From contig NZ_JACIDB010000002.1 of the NCBI RefSeq assembly GCF_014196115.1, positions 248,001 through 312,000 of the forward strand: DNA of 64,000 nt. Reading direction: 5' to 3'. Every line of letters starts with the position of its first letter. Positions within the stretch are counted from its first letter, which is position 1. The notes beneath the pieces were generated by a model. It ran no database searches. It saw only the letters and a program-made list of their open reading frames with translations, and was not told the DNA's origin. This document shows positions 43,070-51,995 of this stretch, in pieces. The DNA is from Sphingomonas aquatilis (GTDB lineage: Bacteria > Pseudomonadota > Alphaproteobacteria > Sphingomonadales > Sphingomonadaceae). A program made the position numbers and the translations under genes.

Positions 43070-43155
43070 CGTCACCCCGCATTCGTTCCGGGGCCCAAGT
43101 CTCCATGGGGGGCAGGAGACTCAAGATCGGGGCACCCGCCCGGAATGACGCCGGA
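43070..43155. repeat. Degenerate REP-type pair, GTCACCCCGG family
   Basis: GTCACCCCGCATTCGTTCCG followed by GGGCCC; a weak partner CCCGGAATGACG lies near 43138. The right arm has lost much of its palindrome. Confidence 0.55.
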
Positions 43156-43189
43156 CCGAGCGTCACTGAAGCCTTCACAGCGCTGAAAT

Positions 43190-43336
43190 CCTCCCCCGCC
43201 AGGGGGAGGGGGACCGTTCGGCGCAAGCCGAATGGTGGAGGGGGCGGTCAGCGACGTCCTTCATAACGGAGGATGCCGCCGACTTTCCCCTCCGTCACCA
43301 CTTCGCGGCGCCACCTCCCCCTGGCGGGGAAGGACC
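43190..43336. repeat. REP-type inverted pair, CCACCTCCCCCTGGCGG family
   Basis: Left arm TCCTCCCCCGCCAGGGGGAG (43189 on) with CGAATGGTGGAGGGGG; right arm CCCCTCCGTCACC, then CCACCTCCCCCTGGCGGGG. A solo GTCACCCCGGACTCGGTCCG arm follows at 43358-43386. The remaining ~135 bases to 43524 show nothing clear. Confidence 0.8.
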
Positions 43337-43524
43337 GGGCATCGCCCCGCCCCCACCGTCACCCCGGACTCGGTCCGGGGTCCACTTTGCCACGAGGGAA
43401 CGGCAAGAGCCTCCAGCTCCACCCCCAGCCGCCGGCACGCGTCCGCCGTGCGGCAGGAAGGAAAGGCGGCAACACCCACCACCCAACCCTTGCCAACCGC
43501 AGCATTCGTCCCGAAAGCGCAGGC

Positions 43525-44343
43525 ATGTTCGATCTCGACGCCTATCTCGCCCGCATCGGCCTGCCGGCCCGCGTGACCCTTGACGCCGAAGGCCTCGGCC
43601 GCCTGCAGCGCGAACACCGGTTGGCGATCCCGTTCGAAAACCTCGACGTCCGCCTCGGCCGCGGGATCGCGATCGACAGCGCCAGCGTGTTCGCCAAGCT
43701 CGTCACCGCCAAGCGTGGCGGCTATTGCTTCGAACACAATCGCCTGTTCCTCGACGCGCTCGCCGCCTTAGGCTTCGACACGCGCCCGCTGCTCGCCCGC
43801 GTCTGGCTCGGCGCAACCGAGGTGCCGCCGCTCACCCACACGTTCAGCCTCGTGACGATCGACGGCGCGGACTGGATCGCCGACGCGGGCTTCGGCGGCA
43901 GCTATGCGCCGGTCATGGCGCTGGTCGACGGGTGGGAAGTCGATGCCCCCGACGGCGCGCGCTTCCGTCTGACGCGCGACGCCGCACACGGCTGGATGCT
44001 GCTGCGCAAGGGCGCTGCCGGCTCCACCGACGGCCGCGGCACGGGCGAGGGCTGGCAGCCGCAATACAGCTTCCACGAAACCGCCGTCGCCGATGCCGAT
44101 CTGGCGCTGTCCAACCATTGGACGTCGACCGCGCCCGGCAGCCGCTTCACGCAGATGACGATCGCCAGCATCGTCCTGCCCCACGGCTTTGCCGGCCTGA
44201 CCGATCGCCGCTACCACCGCCGCGCGGGTGACAACGACACCGAAAGCGAGATCACTGATCCGCGCGTCTACCGCATGCGCATGTCGCTGATGTTCGGGAT
44301 CGACCTGACCGCGGACGAGGTGGCGGCGCTGGGGCTGTTCTAA
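43525..44343 (+). CDS. Arylamine N-acetyltransferase
   Basis: 272 residues with the NAT catalytic triad: Cys in RGGYCFEHN, His in PLTHTFSLV and Asp in WIADAGFGG. IPFENLDV is another family marker. Transfers acetyl from acetyl-CoA to arylamines or arylhydrazines in the cytoplasm. ATG 43525 gives the standard start MFDLDAYLARIGL; upstream sequence is repeat-derived. Its TAA stop overlaps the stop of the convergent gene by three bases. Confidence 0.93.
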   Translation: MFDLDAYLARIGLPARVTLDAEGLGRLQREHRLAIPFENLDVRLGRGIAIDSASVFAKLVTAKRGGYCFEHNRLFLDALAALGFDTRPLLARVWLGATEVPPLTHTFSLVTIDGADWIADAGFGGSYAPVMALVDGWEVDAPDGARFRLTRDAAHGWMLLRKGAAGSTDGRGTGEGWQPQYSFHETAVADADLALSNHWTSTAPGSRFTQMTIASIVLPHGFAGLTDRRYHRRAGDNDTESEITDPRVYRMRMSLMFGIDLTADEVAALGLF

Positions 44344-44663
44344 CGTCGGCCGGAGCGCCGCCAACCCCTGCCGCCCGAAAAGCCGCCGTGGCCGACCGTC
44401 ACCTCGCAGGCGACGCCGTCGCCATCGCCGTCCATCTCGGGGCGATAGCCGGGTTGGTCGCGGAACAGTGGCGCCTTGCCGGCCGCCCGCACCGCGTCGC
44501 ATCCGGAATAATAGACGGCCGCGCTTTCAGCCGCAGGCGATAGGGGAAGGAGCGCATGCAGGTCGGCGGCTGCGCTCGTCCCGGGCGGCGTGGCCGCCAG
44601 CCAGACACCGCCGAACGTCAGCGCCGACAGGCTGGCCGTCAATGCGAGAAACCGGCGATCCAT
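44340..44663 (-). CDS. Small exported protein with excalibur (Ca2+-binding-like) domain
   Basis: 107 residues. N-terminal signal or anchor helix (FLALTASLSALTFGGVWLA), then an excalibur domain with YYSGCDAVRAAGKAPL and DGDGDGVACE, which has two cysteines and an EF-hand-like acidic loop. The tail is Gly/Arg-rich. Such domains occur on secreted nucleases and surface proteins; alone it has no assigned function. Converges with the NAT gene. Confidence 0.82.
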   Translation of the reverse strand: MDRRFLALTASLSALTFGGVWLAATPPGTSAAADLHALLPLSPAAESAAVYYSGCDAVRAAGKAPLFRDQPGYRPEMDGDGDGVACEVTVGHGGFSGGRGWRRSGRR

Positions 44664-44729
44664 GATCGCTCGGTTATCATCCTTGTGTTGCTAAACACTT
44701 AGGATCGCTGGTTTGCCTGAAGCTTGCCG

Positions 44730-45086
44730 TTACACCCGTTCGGCGTTCAGCAGGTCCGCCGCATCGAGCCCCAGCAGGTCGATATAGCCCCGGATCCGCG
44801 GCCACTGATTTTCGATGAAGCTCGCGCGTTCCGCCGCGCGCAGCTTGTCCGCCGCGCCCGGCAGCACGAACATGCCGACGCCGCGCCGCACCTCGACATA
44901 GCCGTCGTCCTGAAAGCTCTGATACGCCTTGGCGACCGTCAGCGGGTTGGCGCCATGTTCGGCGGCGAAGGCGCGAACCGAGGGAAGCTGGTCACCCGTG
45001 CGGTAATCGCCGCGCAGGATCCCGGCGGCGATGGTGCCACGCAGCCGGATGTAGACCGGGCTGTCCTCGTTGCTGAGCGCTGTCAT
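44730..45086 (-). CDS. GntR-family regulator, YtrA-like
   Basis: 118 residues: winged helix (VYIRLRGTIAAGILRGDYRTGDQLPSVRAFA, NPLTVAKAYQSFQDDGYVEVRRGVGMFV) plus one short C-terminal helical segment, the size of the YtrA subfamily which lacks a large effector domain. YtrA-type regulators usually repress an ABC transporter operon, but none is adjacent. Target unknown. Confidence 0.88.
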   Translation of the reverse strand: MTALSNEDSPVYIRLRGTIAAGILRGDYRTGDQLPSVRAFAAEHGANPLTVAKAYQSFQDDGYVEVRRGVGMFVLPGAADKLRAAERASFIENQWPRIRGYIDLLGLDAADLLNAERV

Positions 45087-45162
45087 GGTTGTTTAATACA
45101 CCAGTCGCGTGAAAGGTCCATCCCAAACCTTTCCGTCCGAACCTGCCTTAAAATCCGTGTGA

Positions 45163-45744
45163 TCAGGGCCAGTGGCTGATCACGCGTGCCAGATCGGGAC
45201 GGGGCCGTTCGTCGAGCGGCCGGCCGGGTGTGCCGAGGAAGACGAAGCCCGCAATCCGTTCGTGCGGCCCGCCGAAGGCATCGCGCACGACTTCCGAAAA
45301 GGTCGGCCAGCCGGTCAGCCAGCCGCCCGCAAAGCCCATCGCATGCGCTGCATGCAGCAGGTTCATCGTCGCCGCGCCCGCCGACAGCTCCTGCTCCCAG
45401 CGCGGGATGTGGCTGGTCGTGCTGGGCGAAGAGAGCACGACGACCAAAGCCGGCGCCTGATGCGCGAACTGCTCCAGCGATTCGATCTCGATCCGCGCCG
45501 CCTGCGGGCGTTCGGCGCGATAGGCATCGGTGATCAGCGTCGCGAGCGCGGCGCGATCGTCAACGATGACGAACCGCCAGGGGGCGAGCTTGCCATGATC
45601 CGGCGTGCGTGCAGCGATGGCGATCATCTGCTCGAGCTGCTCGGGCGAGGGCCCCGGCGCGGTCAGGTCGCGCGGCTTGCCGGAACGGCGCGTGGTCAGC
45701 AACGAAAGCGGCGTGGAGGTGTCGTTGAACATGGGCGCCGCCAT
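45163..45744 (-). CDS. Nitroreductase family protein (YdjA-like)
   Basis: 193 residues, FMN-binding nitroreductase fold: TTRRSGKPRDL near the start (phosphate-binding Arg-Arg-Ser), ARTPDHGKLAPWRFVIVDD, AGAATMNLLHAAHAMGFAGGWLTGW and the C-terminal FVFLGTP. Short and lacking extra helices, like YdjA. Reduces nitro compounds or quinones in vitro; physiological substrate unknown. ATG 45732 (MFNDTS) is an alternative start. Confidence 0.87.
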   Translation of the reverse strand: MAAPMFNDTSTPLSLLTTRRSGKPRDLTAPGPSPEQLEQMIAIAARTPDHGKLAPWRFVIVDDRAALATLITDAYRAERPQAARIEIESLEQFAHQAPALVVVLSSPSTTSHIPRWEQELSAGAATMNLLHAAHAMGFAGGWLTGWPTFSEVVRDAFGGPHERIAGFVFLGTPGRPLDERPRPDLARVISHWP

Positions 45745-45849
45745 AGCCGCGAGACGCCGATGTTTACAGTCGCGGCTTTGTCGTTACTCTTGATACCATT
45801 AACGACGATGCGTGCGCAGCGATGCGGCACAGTTCAGGGAGCGTAACGA

Positions 45850-47664
45850 ATGGTGGACACCCCGACCGCGGACAACCGCGGCGAGCCTGACATCAGCCAT
45901 ATCAATCCGGCCGCCGAAAAGACCTGGTTCGGCCACCCCCGCCAGCTCGCGCGCCTGTTCACCACCGAAATGTGGGAACGCTTCGGCTATTACGGCATGC
46001 GCGCGCTGCTGACGCTCTATCTGACGCAGCATTTCCTGTTCGGCGACCGCGCCGCGACCGGCCTGTATGGCGGCTATACCGCGCTCGTGTACCTGACGCC
46101 GCTGGTCGGCGGCTATCTGGCGGACCAGTATCTGGGGTCGAAGCGCGCGGTGAAGTTCGGCGCGATCCTGATGGCACTCGGCTATTTCACGCTCGCCTTC
46201 GGCGGCCAGCCCGCCAAGCCCTATGCGACGATCGACGGCCAGCGGTACGACGTCGCGGTCGCGCAGGTGAACGGTGTCGAGACGCGCTACGTCATCGACG
46301 GCACGCAGAAGCTGGCGATCAAGGGCAATGACGACGGCAGCGTCGCGCTGCTCGGGGCCGACGGCCAGCCGCAGCGCACGATCGCCAAGGGCGGCTTCGC
46401 GTCGGACGGCGAACGCAGCACCTTCTACACGACGCTGATGCTCATCGCCTTGTGCATGATCTCGGTCGGCAACGGCTTCTTCAAACCGAATATCTCGACC
46501 ATGGTGGGTGAGCTCTACGCGCAGGGCGATCGCCGTCGCGACAGCGGCTTCACCATCTTCTACATGGGTATCAACCTCGGCTCGCTGCTCTCGCAATTCC
46601 TCTGCCCGCTGCTCGCGGTGGGTATTCCGGGCGTGTGGGCGGGGCTCGGCTGGTGGGCGGGCTTCGGCCTCGCCGCGCTCGGCATGCTGCTCTCGTGGAT
46701 CCTCATCCAGTTCGATGGCGGTCGCCTGACCGGTTACGGCGAACAGCCCGCGGGCCAGCCCGCCAACCGGACGCTCGGCATCTATGCCGCGGCGCTGATC
46801 GGTATCCCGCTCTTCTACCTCCTGTTCGTCAACCTGATGAACAGCGCGGAATCGACCGCGGGGGCGGGCTCGATCGTCGCCTATGTCCTGGCGCTGCCGC
46901 TGATGGGCAAATTGCTGTTCGGCACCTTCATCATCGCGGTGCCCGGCATCCTGATCTGGAGCTTCGTGTCGGGCAGCCGCACCGAATTCCAGATGATGCT
47001 GGCGGCGATGGTGCTCATCACCTTCAACGTCGTGTTCTGGACGCTGTTCGAACAGGCCGGCTCCAGCCTCACGCTGTTCGCCGATCGCAACACCGACCTC
47101 CACATCTTTGGCTATCCGATCTCGGCCGGACAGACGCAGACGTTCAACGCGCTGTTCATCGTGCTCTTCGCCCCCGTCATGGCGGCGATGTGGACGAAGC
47201 TCGCCGCTGCGGGCCGTGAACCGTCGATTCCCGTCAAGTTCGGCATCGCGCTGATGGGCGTCGGCGCAGGGTTCCTGTTCCTCGTCTTCGGCAGCCGCTT
47301 CGTCGGGCCGGATTTCAAGGTCGGCATCTGGTGGCTCGCGGGGCTGTACCTGATCCACAGCCTCGCCGAACTGTGCATCTCGCCGGTCGGCCTGTCGATG
47401 ATCACCAAGCTGTCAATCGCGCGCATCGTCGGCCTGATGATGGGCGTGTGGTTCCTGTCGATCTCGGTCGCACAATATTTCGCCGGCATGATCGCGCAGG
47501 TCGCCAGCGTCGAAACCGTCGGCGGGCAGGTCACGAACCTGAAGGTCAGCCTCGACACCTACAACGGCGTCTTCACCCTCATCGCCGAGTGGGCGATCGG
47601 CCTCGGTATCGTCCTGCTGCTGCTGTCCTGGCCGCTCAAGAAGTGGATGCACGGCGTGAAGTAA
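45850..47664 (+). CDS. POT-family proton-coupled peptide transporter
   Basis: 604 residues, about 14 hydrophobic segments. The ExxER proton-coupling motif is in EMWERFGYYGMRALL; the POT signature FYMGINLGSLLSQF is present. Residues about 120-195, between early helices, form an inserted polar domain of roughly 75 residues (ATIDGQRYDVAVAQVNG and on) absent from compact bacterial POTs. Imports di- and tripeptides across the inner membrane. Located divergent from the nitroreductase gene. Confidence 0.92.
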   Translation: MVDTPTADNRGEPDISHINPAAEKTWFGHPRQLARLFTTEMWERFGYYGMRALLTLYLTQHFLFGDRAATGLYGGYTALVYLTPLVGGYLADQYLGSKRAVKFGAILMALGYFTLAFGGQPAKPYATIDGQRYDVAVAQVNGVETRYVIDGTQKLAIKGNDDGSVALLGADGQPQRTIAKGGFASDGERSTFYTTLMLIALCMISVGNGFFKPNISTMVGELYAQGDRRRDSGFTIFYMGINLGSLLSQFLCPLLAVGIPGVWAGLGWWAGFGLAALGMLLSWILIQFDGGRLTGYGEQPAGQPANRTLGIYAAALIGIPLFYLLFVNLMNSAESTAGAGSIVAYVLALPLMGKLLFGTFIIAVPGILIWSFVSGSRTEFQMMLAAMVLITFNVVFWTLFEQAGSSLTLFADRNTDLHIFGYPISAGQTQTFNALFIVLFAPVMAAMWTKLAAAGREPSIPVKFGIALMGVGAGFLFLVFGSRFVGPDFKVGIWWLAGLYLIHSLAELCISPVGLSMITKLSIARIVGLMMGVWFLSISVAQYFAGMIAQVASVETVGGQVTNLKVSLDTYNGVFTLIAEWAIGLGIVLLLLSWPLKKWMHGVK

Positions 47665-47672
47665 CGCAAACC

Positions 47673-47757
47673 CGTCACCCCGGCCGCAGAGCCGGGGTCC
47701 CGCTTCTTCTGTCTGCGGCTACAGAAGCGGGACCCCGGGTCAGGCCCGGGGTGACGG
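47673..47757. repeat. REP-type inverted pair, GTCACCCCGG family, supplying a gene 3' end
   Basis: Left arm GTCACCCCGGCCGCAGAGCC followed by GGGGTCCCGCTTCT; right arm AGAAGCGGGACCCCGGGTCA followed by GGCCCGGGGTGACG. The right arm includes the TGA stop and last six codons of the symporter gene. Confidence 0.85.
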
Positions 47758-48990
47758 ATTCTGGTCGAGCCTCTTCGCCCGCCCCACCACGCTCGTCACC
47801 GCGACGTCCATCGTCACATTCCCCACGGTCCGGAACAGGTCCGGCACCGTCTCCACCGCCACCAGCAAGCCCAGCGCCTCGATCGGCACGCCCATCGCAA
47901 AGGCCACCGGCGCCAGGCTCGCGAAGAAGCTGATCGTCCCCGGTAGCGACACCGACCCCATCGTCGTGATCGCCGCGGTCGCCACCCCGGCCGCAAGCTG
48001 TCCCGGCCCGATCGGCACCCCCAGCCAGTGCGCGACATATAGCGCCACCGCCAGGTTCATCGCCGGGCTCGTCGCGCGGAATATCGCCACGGCCACCGGC
48101 AGCACGATCCCCGCGGTCGCCGGCGCCACGCCGATCGCTTCCGATCCCTTCAGCATCGCCGGCAGCGACGCGAGCGAGGATTGCGTGCTGATCGCGATCC
48201 CCTGCGCCGGTGCCACCGCTTTGGCGAAGGCGCGCACCGGCACGCCTCCGAACACCCGCGCCACGACATAGCCGGCCAGCAGCACGATGAAGCCGATCGT
48301 CGACACCAAAACGATATAATGCACCAGCGCCCCGAACGCCGCCGCGCCCGTCCGCGCGCCGACGCCATAGGCAAGCGCGAAGATGCCGATCGGCGCCAGC
48401 TTCAGCACCCAGCCGATGATGACCAGCATTGCGTCCGTGATGCTCTGGAACAGGTCGGTCAGCCGCTTGCGCGACTCCGCCTCCAGCCGCGTGATCGCAA
48501 AGGCGAAGGCGAGCGTGAACACGGTGAGCGGCAGGAACGCGTCACCCGACGCCGCCGCCACGACATTGGTCGGCACGATCGTGTTGAAGAAATCGGCCAG
48601 CGTCGGCACCTTGCCCATCACCGGCGCCGCGGTCAGCGCCGCGCGCAGCGCCTGCGACCATGCCTCCGGCAATGGCCAGGCATCCAGCAGCAGCGGCATC
48701 ACCGCCGCCGACATCAATGTCGTCCCCCACAGCACCACGACGAACAGCGCCACCGCGCGCCCCGCAATCCGCCCGGCGCGCGCGGCTTCGGCAGTCGCGG
48801 CGATCCCCGTCACCAGCAACCCGACGATCAGCGGCACGATCACCATCTGCAGGGCATGCAGCCACGCCTCGCCGATCGGCTGGGTAACGGTCGTCACCGC
48901 CAGCGCGGCGTCACGGTTCAGCGCGACCCCCAGGATACCGAGCGCGATGCCGGCAACGAGCGCCAGAAGGATACGGGTGGCTTGCGACAT
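47740..48990 (-). CDS. Dicarboxylate/amino acid:cation symporter (DAACS family)
   Basis: 416 residues with eight or so hydrophobic helices and family motifs: MVIVPLIVGLLVTGIAA, AQGIAISTQSSLASLPAML (serine-rich hairpin HP1), AVAIFRATSPAMNLAVALYV and TMGSVSLPGTISFFAS. Imports C4-dicarboxylates or acidic/neutral amino acids with Na+ or H+. Start ATG 48990 gives a normal N-terminus; sequence upstream lies antisense to glmM. The final NPSPRA and stop are encoded within a REP arm. Confidence 0.9.
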   Translation of the reverse strand: MSQATRILLALVAGIALGILGVALNRDAALAVTTVTQPIGEAWLHALQMVIVPLIVGLLVTGIAATAEAARAGRIAGRAVALFVVVLWGTTLMSAAVMPLLLDAWPLPEAWSQALRAALTAAPVMGKVPTLADFFNTIVPTNVVAAASGDAFLPLTVFTLAFAFAITRLEAESRKRLTDLFQSITDAMLVIIGWVLKLAPIGIFALAYGVGARTGAAAFGALVHYIVLVSTIGFIVLLAGYVVARVFGGVPVRAFAKAVAPAQGIAISTQSSLASLPAMLKGSEAIGVAPATAGIVLPVAVAIFRATSPAMNLAVALYVAHWLGVPIGPGQLAAGVATAAITTMGSVSLPGTISFFASLAPVAFAMGVPIEALGLLVAVETVPDLFRTVGNVTMDVAVTSVVGRAKRLDQNPSPRA

Positions 48991-49048
48991 CGGGTTCCTT
49001 GGCGCATCGGGAAAACACGAAAACGCATAGCGGGACGGAAACCACGCG

Positions 49049-50389
49049 ATGGCAAGGAAATACTTCGGCACCGACGGAATTCGCGGGCTGACCAACGCGG
49101 GCGCGATGACCGCGGCGATGGCGATGAAGGTCGGCATGGCGGCCGGCGCCTATTTCCAGCGCGGCGATCACAAGCATCGCGTGCTGATCGGCAAGGACAC
49201 GCGCCTGTCGGGCTATATGCTCGAATCCGCGCTCGTCGCGGGCTTCACCAGCGCCGGCATGGACGTCATCATGGTCGGACCCTTGCCGACGCCCGCGGTC
49301 GCGATGCTCACCCAGACGATGCGCGCCGACATCGGCGTGATGATCTCGGCCAGCCACAATCCCTTCGCCGACAATGGCATCAAGCTGTTCGGTCCCGACG
49401 GCTACAAATTGTCCGACGAGGCCGAACTGACGATCGAAGGCCTGATCGACAGCGAGGTGCCCCTGGCGCCCGCCGCGCAGATCGGCCGCGCGCGCCGCAT
49501 CGACGACGCGCAAGGGCGCTACATCCACTTCGCCAAGAACACCTTCCCCACCGACCTGCGCCTCGACGGCCTGCGCGTCGTCATCGATTGCGCCAACGGC
49601 GCCGCGTACAAGGTCGCGCCCTCCGCGCTGTGGGAATTGGGCGCGGATATCATCGCGATCGGCGTCACCCCCAATGGCGTCAACATCAACAATGGCGTCG
49701 GCTCCACCGCGCCGCAGACGCTGTCCGAAACCGTCGTTGCATCGGGTGCCGACATCGGCATCGCGCTGGATGGGGATGCCGACCGCCTGATCGTCGTCGA
49801 CGAACAGGGCAGGGTGATCGACGGCGACCAGCTGATGGCGACGATCGCCGCCGGCTGGGCGCGCCGCGGCCGGCTGGCGGGCGGCGGGCTCGTCGCAACC
49901 GTCATGTCGAACCTCGGCCTCGAACGGCATCTCAAGGCGCAGGGCCTCGGCCTCGTCCGCACTGCGGTCGGCGACCGCTACGTGCTCGAAAAGATGCGCT
50001 CGTCGGGCTACAATGTCGGCGGCGAACAGTCGGGCCACATCATCCTGTCGGATTACGGCACCACCGGCGACGGCCTCGTCGCGGCATTGCAGGTGCTCGC
50101 CGAGTTGAAGCGCGCCGGCGCACCGGCCAGCGAAGTGCTGCACCGCTTCGAACCGCTGCCGCAATTGCTCAAGAACGTCCGTTTCGCCGGCGGCAAGCCG
50201 CTGGAGGCGCAGTCGGTCAAGGACGTGATCGCCGCCGCCGAGGCCGAGCTCGCCGGCACCGGCCGCCTCGTTATCCGCCCGTCGGGCACCGAACCGGTGA
50301 TCCGCGTGATGGCGGAAGGCGACGATGCGCGTCAGGTCGAAACGCTCGTCGACCGCATCTGCGACGCCGTCCGACAGGCCGCCGCCTGA
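49049..50389 (+). CDS. glmM: Phosphoglucosamine mutase
   Basis: 446 residues. [10 protein letters not shown] at the N-terminus, active-site phosphoserine in [19 protein letters not shown], the metal loop DGDADR and the sugar-binding [10 protein letters not shown]; phosphate-binding [12 protein letters not shown] at the end. Converts glucosamine-6-P to glucosamine-1-P for peptidoglycan and LPS. Stop and next start share one base (TGATG). Confidence 0.97.
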   Translation: MARKYFGTDGIRGLTNAGAMTAAMAMKVGMAAGAYFQRGDHKHRVLIGKDTRLSGYMLESALVAGFTSAGMDVIMVGPLPTPAVAMLTQTMRADIGVMISASHNPFADNGIKLFGPDGYKLSDEAELTIEGLIDSEVPLAPAAQIGRARRIDDAQGRYIHFAKNTFPTDLRLDGLRVVIDCANGAAYKVAPSALWELGADIIAIGVTPNGVNINNGVGSTAPQTLSETVVASGADIGIALDGDADRLIVVDEQGRVIDGDQLMATIAAGWARRGRLAGGGLVATVMSNLGLERHLKAQGLGLVRTAVGDRYVLEKMRSSGYNVGGEQSGHIILSDYGTTGDGLVAALQVLAELKRAGAPASEVLHRFEPLPQLLKNVRFAGGKPLEAQSVKDVIAAAEAELAGTGRLVIRPSGTEPVIRVMAEGDDARQVETLVDRICDAVRQAAA

Positions 50390-50613
50390 TGCTGGAAATG
50401 CGCCCCGACTGCGAGCGCTGCGGCATGGACCTGCCCGCCGACGCACCGGGTGCGTTCATCTGCTCGATGGAATGCACCTTCTGCACCGAATGCGCCGACG
50501 CGATGGACGAACGCTGCCCCAATTGCAGCGGCGAACTCCTCGACCGCCCGACGCGGCTCGGCAAACTGCTGAAGGCGAACCCGGCCAGCACGGAACGCCG
50601 CTTCCAGGGCTGA
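50389..50613 (+). CDS. DUF1272 zinc-ribbon-like small protein
   Basis: 74 residues with CERCGMD, ICSMECTFCTECAD and ERCPNCSGEL, eight cysteines in CxxC-type pairs consistent with one or two zinc sites. This is the DUF1272 pattern. No enzymatic role is known. Translationally coupled to glmM by TGATG overlap. Confidence 0.88.
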   Translation: MLEMRPDCERCGMDLPADAPGAFICSMECTFCTECADAMDERCPNCSGELLDRPTRLGKLLKANPASTERRFQG

Positions 50614-50625
50614 TCCCGCCCCCTT

Positions 50626-50732
50626 CGTCATCCCGGCGAACGCCGGGATCCATGGACACGGCGCCACCAGCGTCGGCACACCACCGCGACCTCACCACCA
50701 CCATGGATCCCGGCGTGCGCCGGGATGACGAA
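50626..50732. repeat. REP-type inverted pair, GTCATCCCGGCG family
   Basis: Left hairpin CGTCATCCCGGCGAACGCCG then GGATCCATGG; right arm CCATGGATCCCGGCGTGCGC then CGGGATGACG. Within the 557-base gap 50614-51170 there is no gene that I can support. Confidence 0.85.
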
Positions 50733-50737
50733 TAAAT

Positions 50738-50891
50738 TTGGTTCACGCGGAGACGCGGAGACGCGGAGGTGTAGCGCAAGGATCCGCGGCAGCTCTCACC
50801 AAAACGGTTCGACAATGGACCCCGCCCGCGAAACACGGCGCTCATTCCACGCGCGCAACCCTCCGCGTCTCCGCGTCTCCGCGCGAACCCA
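50738..50891. repeat. Inverted pair of iterated GGAGACGC units
   Basis: TTGGTTCACGCGGAGACGCG with further GGAGACGCGGAGG units near 50738-50770 is answered by CCTCCGCGTCTCCGCGTCTC near 50860 followed by CGCGCGAACC. Arms about 32 bases, 88 bases apart. Confidence 0.8.
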
Positions 50892-50917
50892 ATCTCCATC
50901 GCCACACGCACCGCCGA

Positions 50918-51014
50918 TGGTTCACGCAAAGCCGCGAAGCCGCAAAGAAACCTCACCCGCGGCCCCGCCGCCACCCACGCAACCCCTTGGCGTCTTCGCG
51001 TCTTCGCGCGAACC
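50918..51014. repeat. Inverted pair of iterated GCGAAGCCGC units
   Basis: TGGTTCACGCAAAGCCGCGA (50918 on) with AGCCGCAAAG is answered by TTGGCGTCTTCGCGTCTTCG (50988 on) followed by CGCGAACCA. Similar design to the preceding pair, with different unit sequence. Confidence 0.75.
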
Positions 51015-51020
51015 AAAACC

Positions 51021-51160
51021 GCTGTCCTACACGCCCCCAAATATGCCATGGCACACCCTTATGGCTCACCCGACAAGCCACACCCCCGCCATCGTCATCG
51101 CCACGCCCCAGCACGGGGAGCGAGTCCGGACATTACGTACCGTCCACTTCGTCCACTTCC
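51021..51160. repeat. Possible ~138-base element with conserved ends upstream of thiD
   Basis: Starts GCTGTCCTACACGCC and ends GTCCACTTCCGG about 138 bases later. An element with the same start and a near-identical end (GTCCACTTTCG) at the same distance lies at 59928-60065. The centres are not alike. Confidence 0.35.
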
Positions 51161-51170
51161 GGAAACATTC

Positions 51171-51995
51171 ATGATCCCCCGCGTCCTCATCATCGCCGGT
51201 TCCGATTCGGGCGGCGGCGCCGGTATCCAGGCGGATATCAAGACCGTCACGATGCTCGGCGGCCACGCCATGAGCGCGATCACCGCGATCACCGCGCAGA
51301 ACACGTTGGGCGTAGAGGACGTCGTTCCAATTCCGGCGAAGGCGGTGGTGCGGCAGATGGCCTGCGTTGCGGAGGACATTGGGATCGACGCGGTAAAGAT
51401 CGGCATGATCGGCGGCGCCGACACCGTCGCTGCGGTCGCCGATGAACTCGCCCACGGCCTGTACGGCGGGCGCATCGTCTTCGATCCCGTCATGATCGCG
51501 ACCAGCGGCGCGCGCCTTGCCGACGACCGCACCATCGCGGCCATGGAACGGCTTGCGCGCCTGGCCGCGGTGGTGACGCCCAACCTGCCCGAACTCGCCG
51601 TCCTGTGCGGCGTCGAAACGCTCGCGGACGAGGATGTCGAATCCGCCGCCATCGCCTTCGCCACCCGGATCGGTGCGGCCGTGCTGGTCAAGGGCGGCCA
51701 TGCTGAGGGCGACATCGTCCACGACCGGCTGGTCGACGCCTCGGGCGTCATCGCGCATTGGACCCATCCGCGGATCGACACCCGCCACACCCACGGCACC
51801 GGCTGCACGCTGGCGAGCGGGATCGCCACCGGTCTTGCCGCCGGGCTGCCGCTTGCCGACGCCGTGGGGCGGGCCATCGCGTATGTGCAGGCCGCGCTTG
51901 CCGCCGCACCCGGGCTTGGCGCAGGGCATGGCCCTATGGGACACACGTTGGGCGTCACGCCCTTTGCCACGATCGCCGCTACATGCCCGGACTGA
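51171..51995 (+). CDS. thiD: Hydroxymethylpyrimidine/phosphomethylpyrimidine kinase
   Basis: 274 residues, ribokinase fold. [21 protein letters not shown] at the N-terminus, [25 protein letters not shown] and the ATP/anion-hole motif [13 protein letters not shown] are ThiD markers. Phosphorylates HMP and HMP-P in thiamine synthesis. ATG 51171 gives the family-standard start. It overlaps rnhB by 13 bases. Confidence 0.94.
   Translation: MIPRVLIIAGSDSGGGAGIQADIKTVTMLGGHAMSAITAITAQNTLGVEDVVPIPAKAVVRQMACVAEDIGIDAVKIGMIGGADTVAAVADELAHGLYGGRIVFDPVMIATSGARLADDRTIAAMERLARLAAVVTPNLPELAVLCGVETLADEDVESAAIAFATRIGAAVLVKGGHAEGDIVHDRLVDASGVIAHWTHPRIDTRHTHGTGCTLASGIATGLAAGLPLADAVGRAIAYVQAALAAAPGLGAGHGPMGHTLGVTPFATIAATCPD

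Noticed and set aside
41151-43226. Long minus-strand open frame opposite the acyl-CoA dehydrogenase gene
   Set aside because: Antisense shadow of a clear enzyme gene; no ribosome site and no recognisable domains.
50738-51014. Regularly iterated short units suggesting a CRISPR array
   Set aside because: The units are contiguous, arranged as two inverted pairs, with no unique spacers of constant length and no cas genes.
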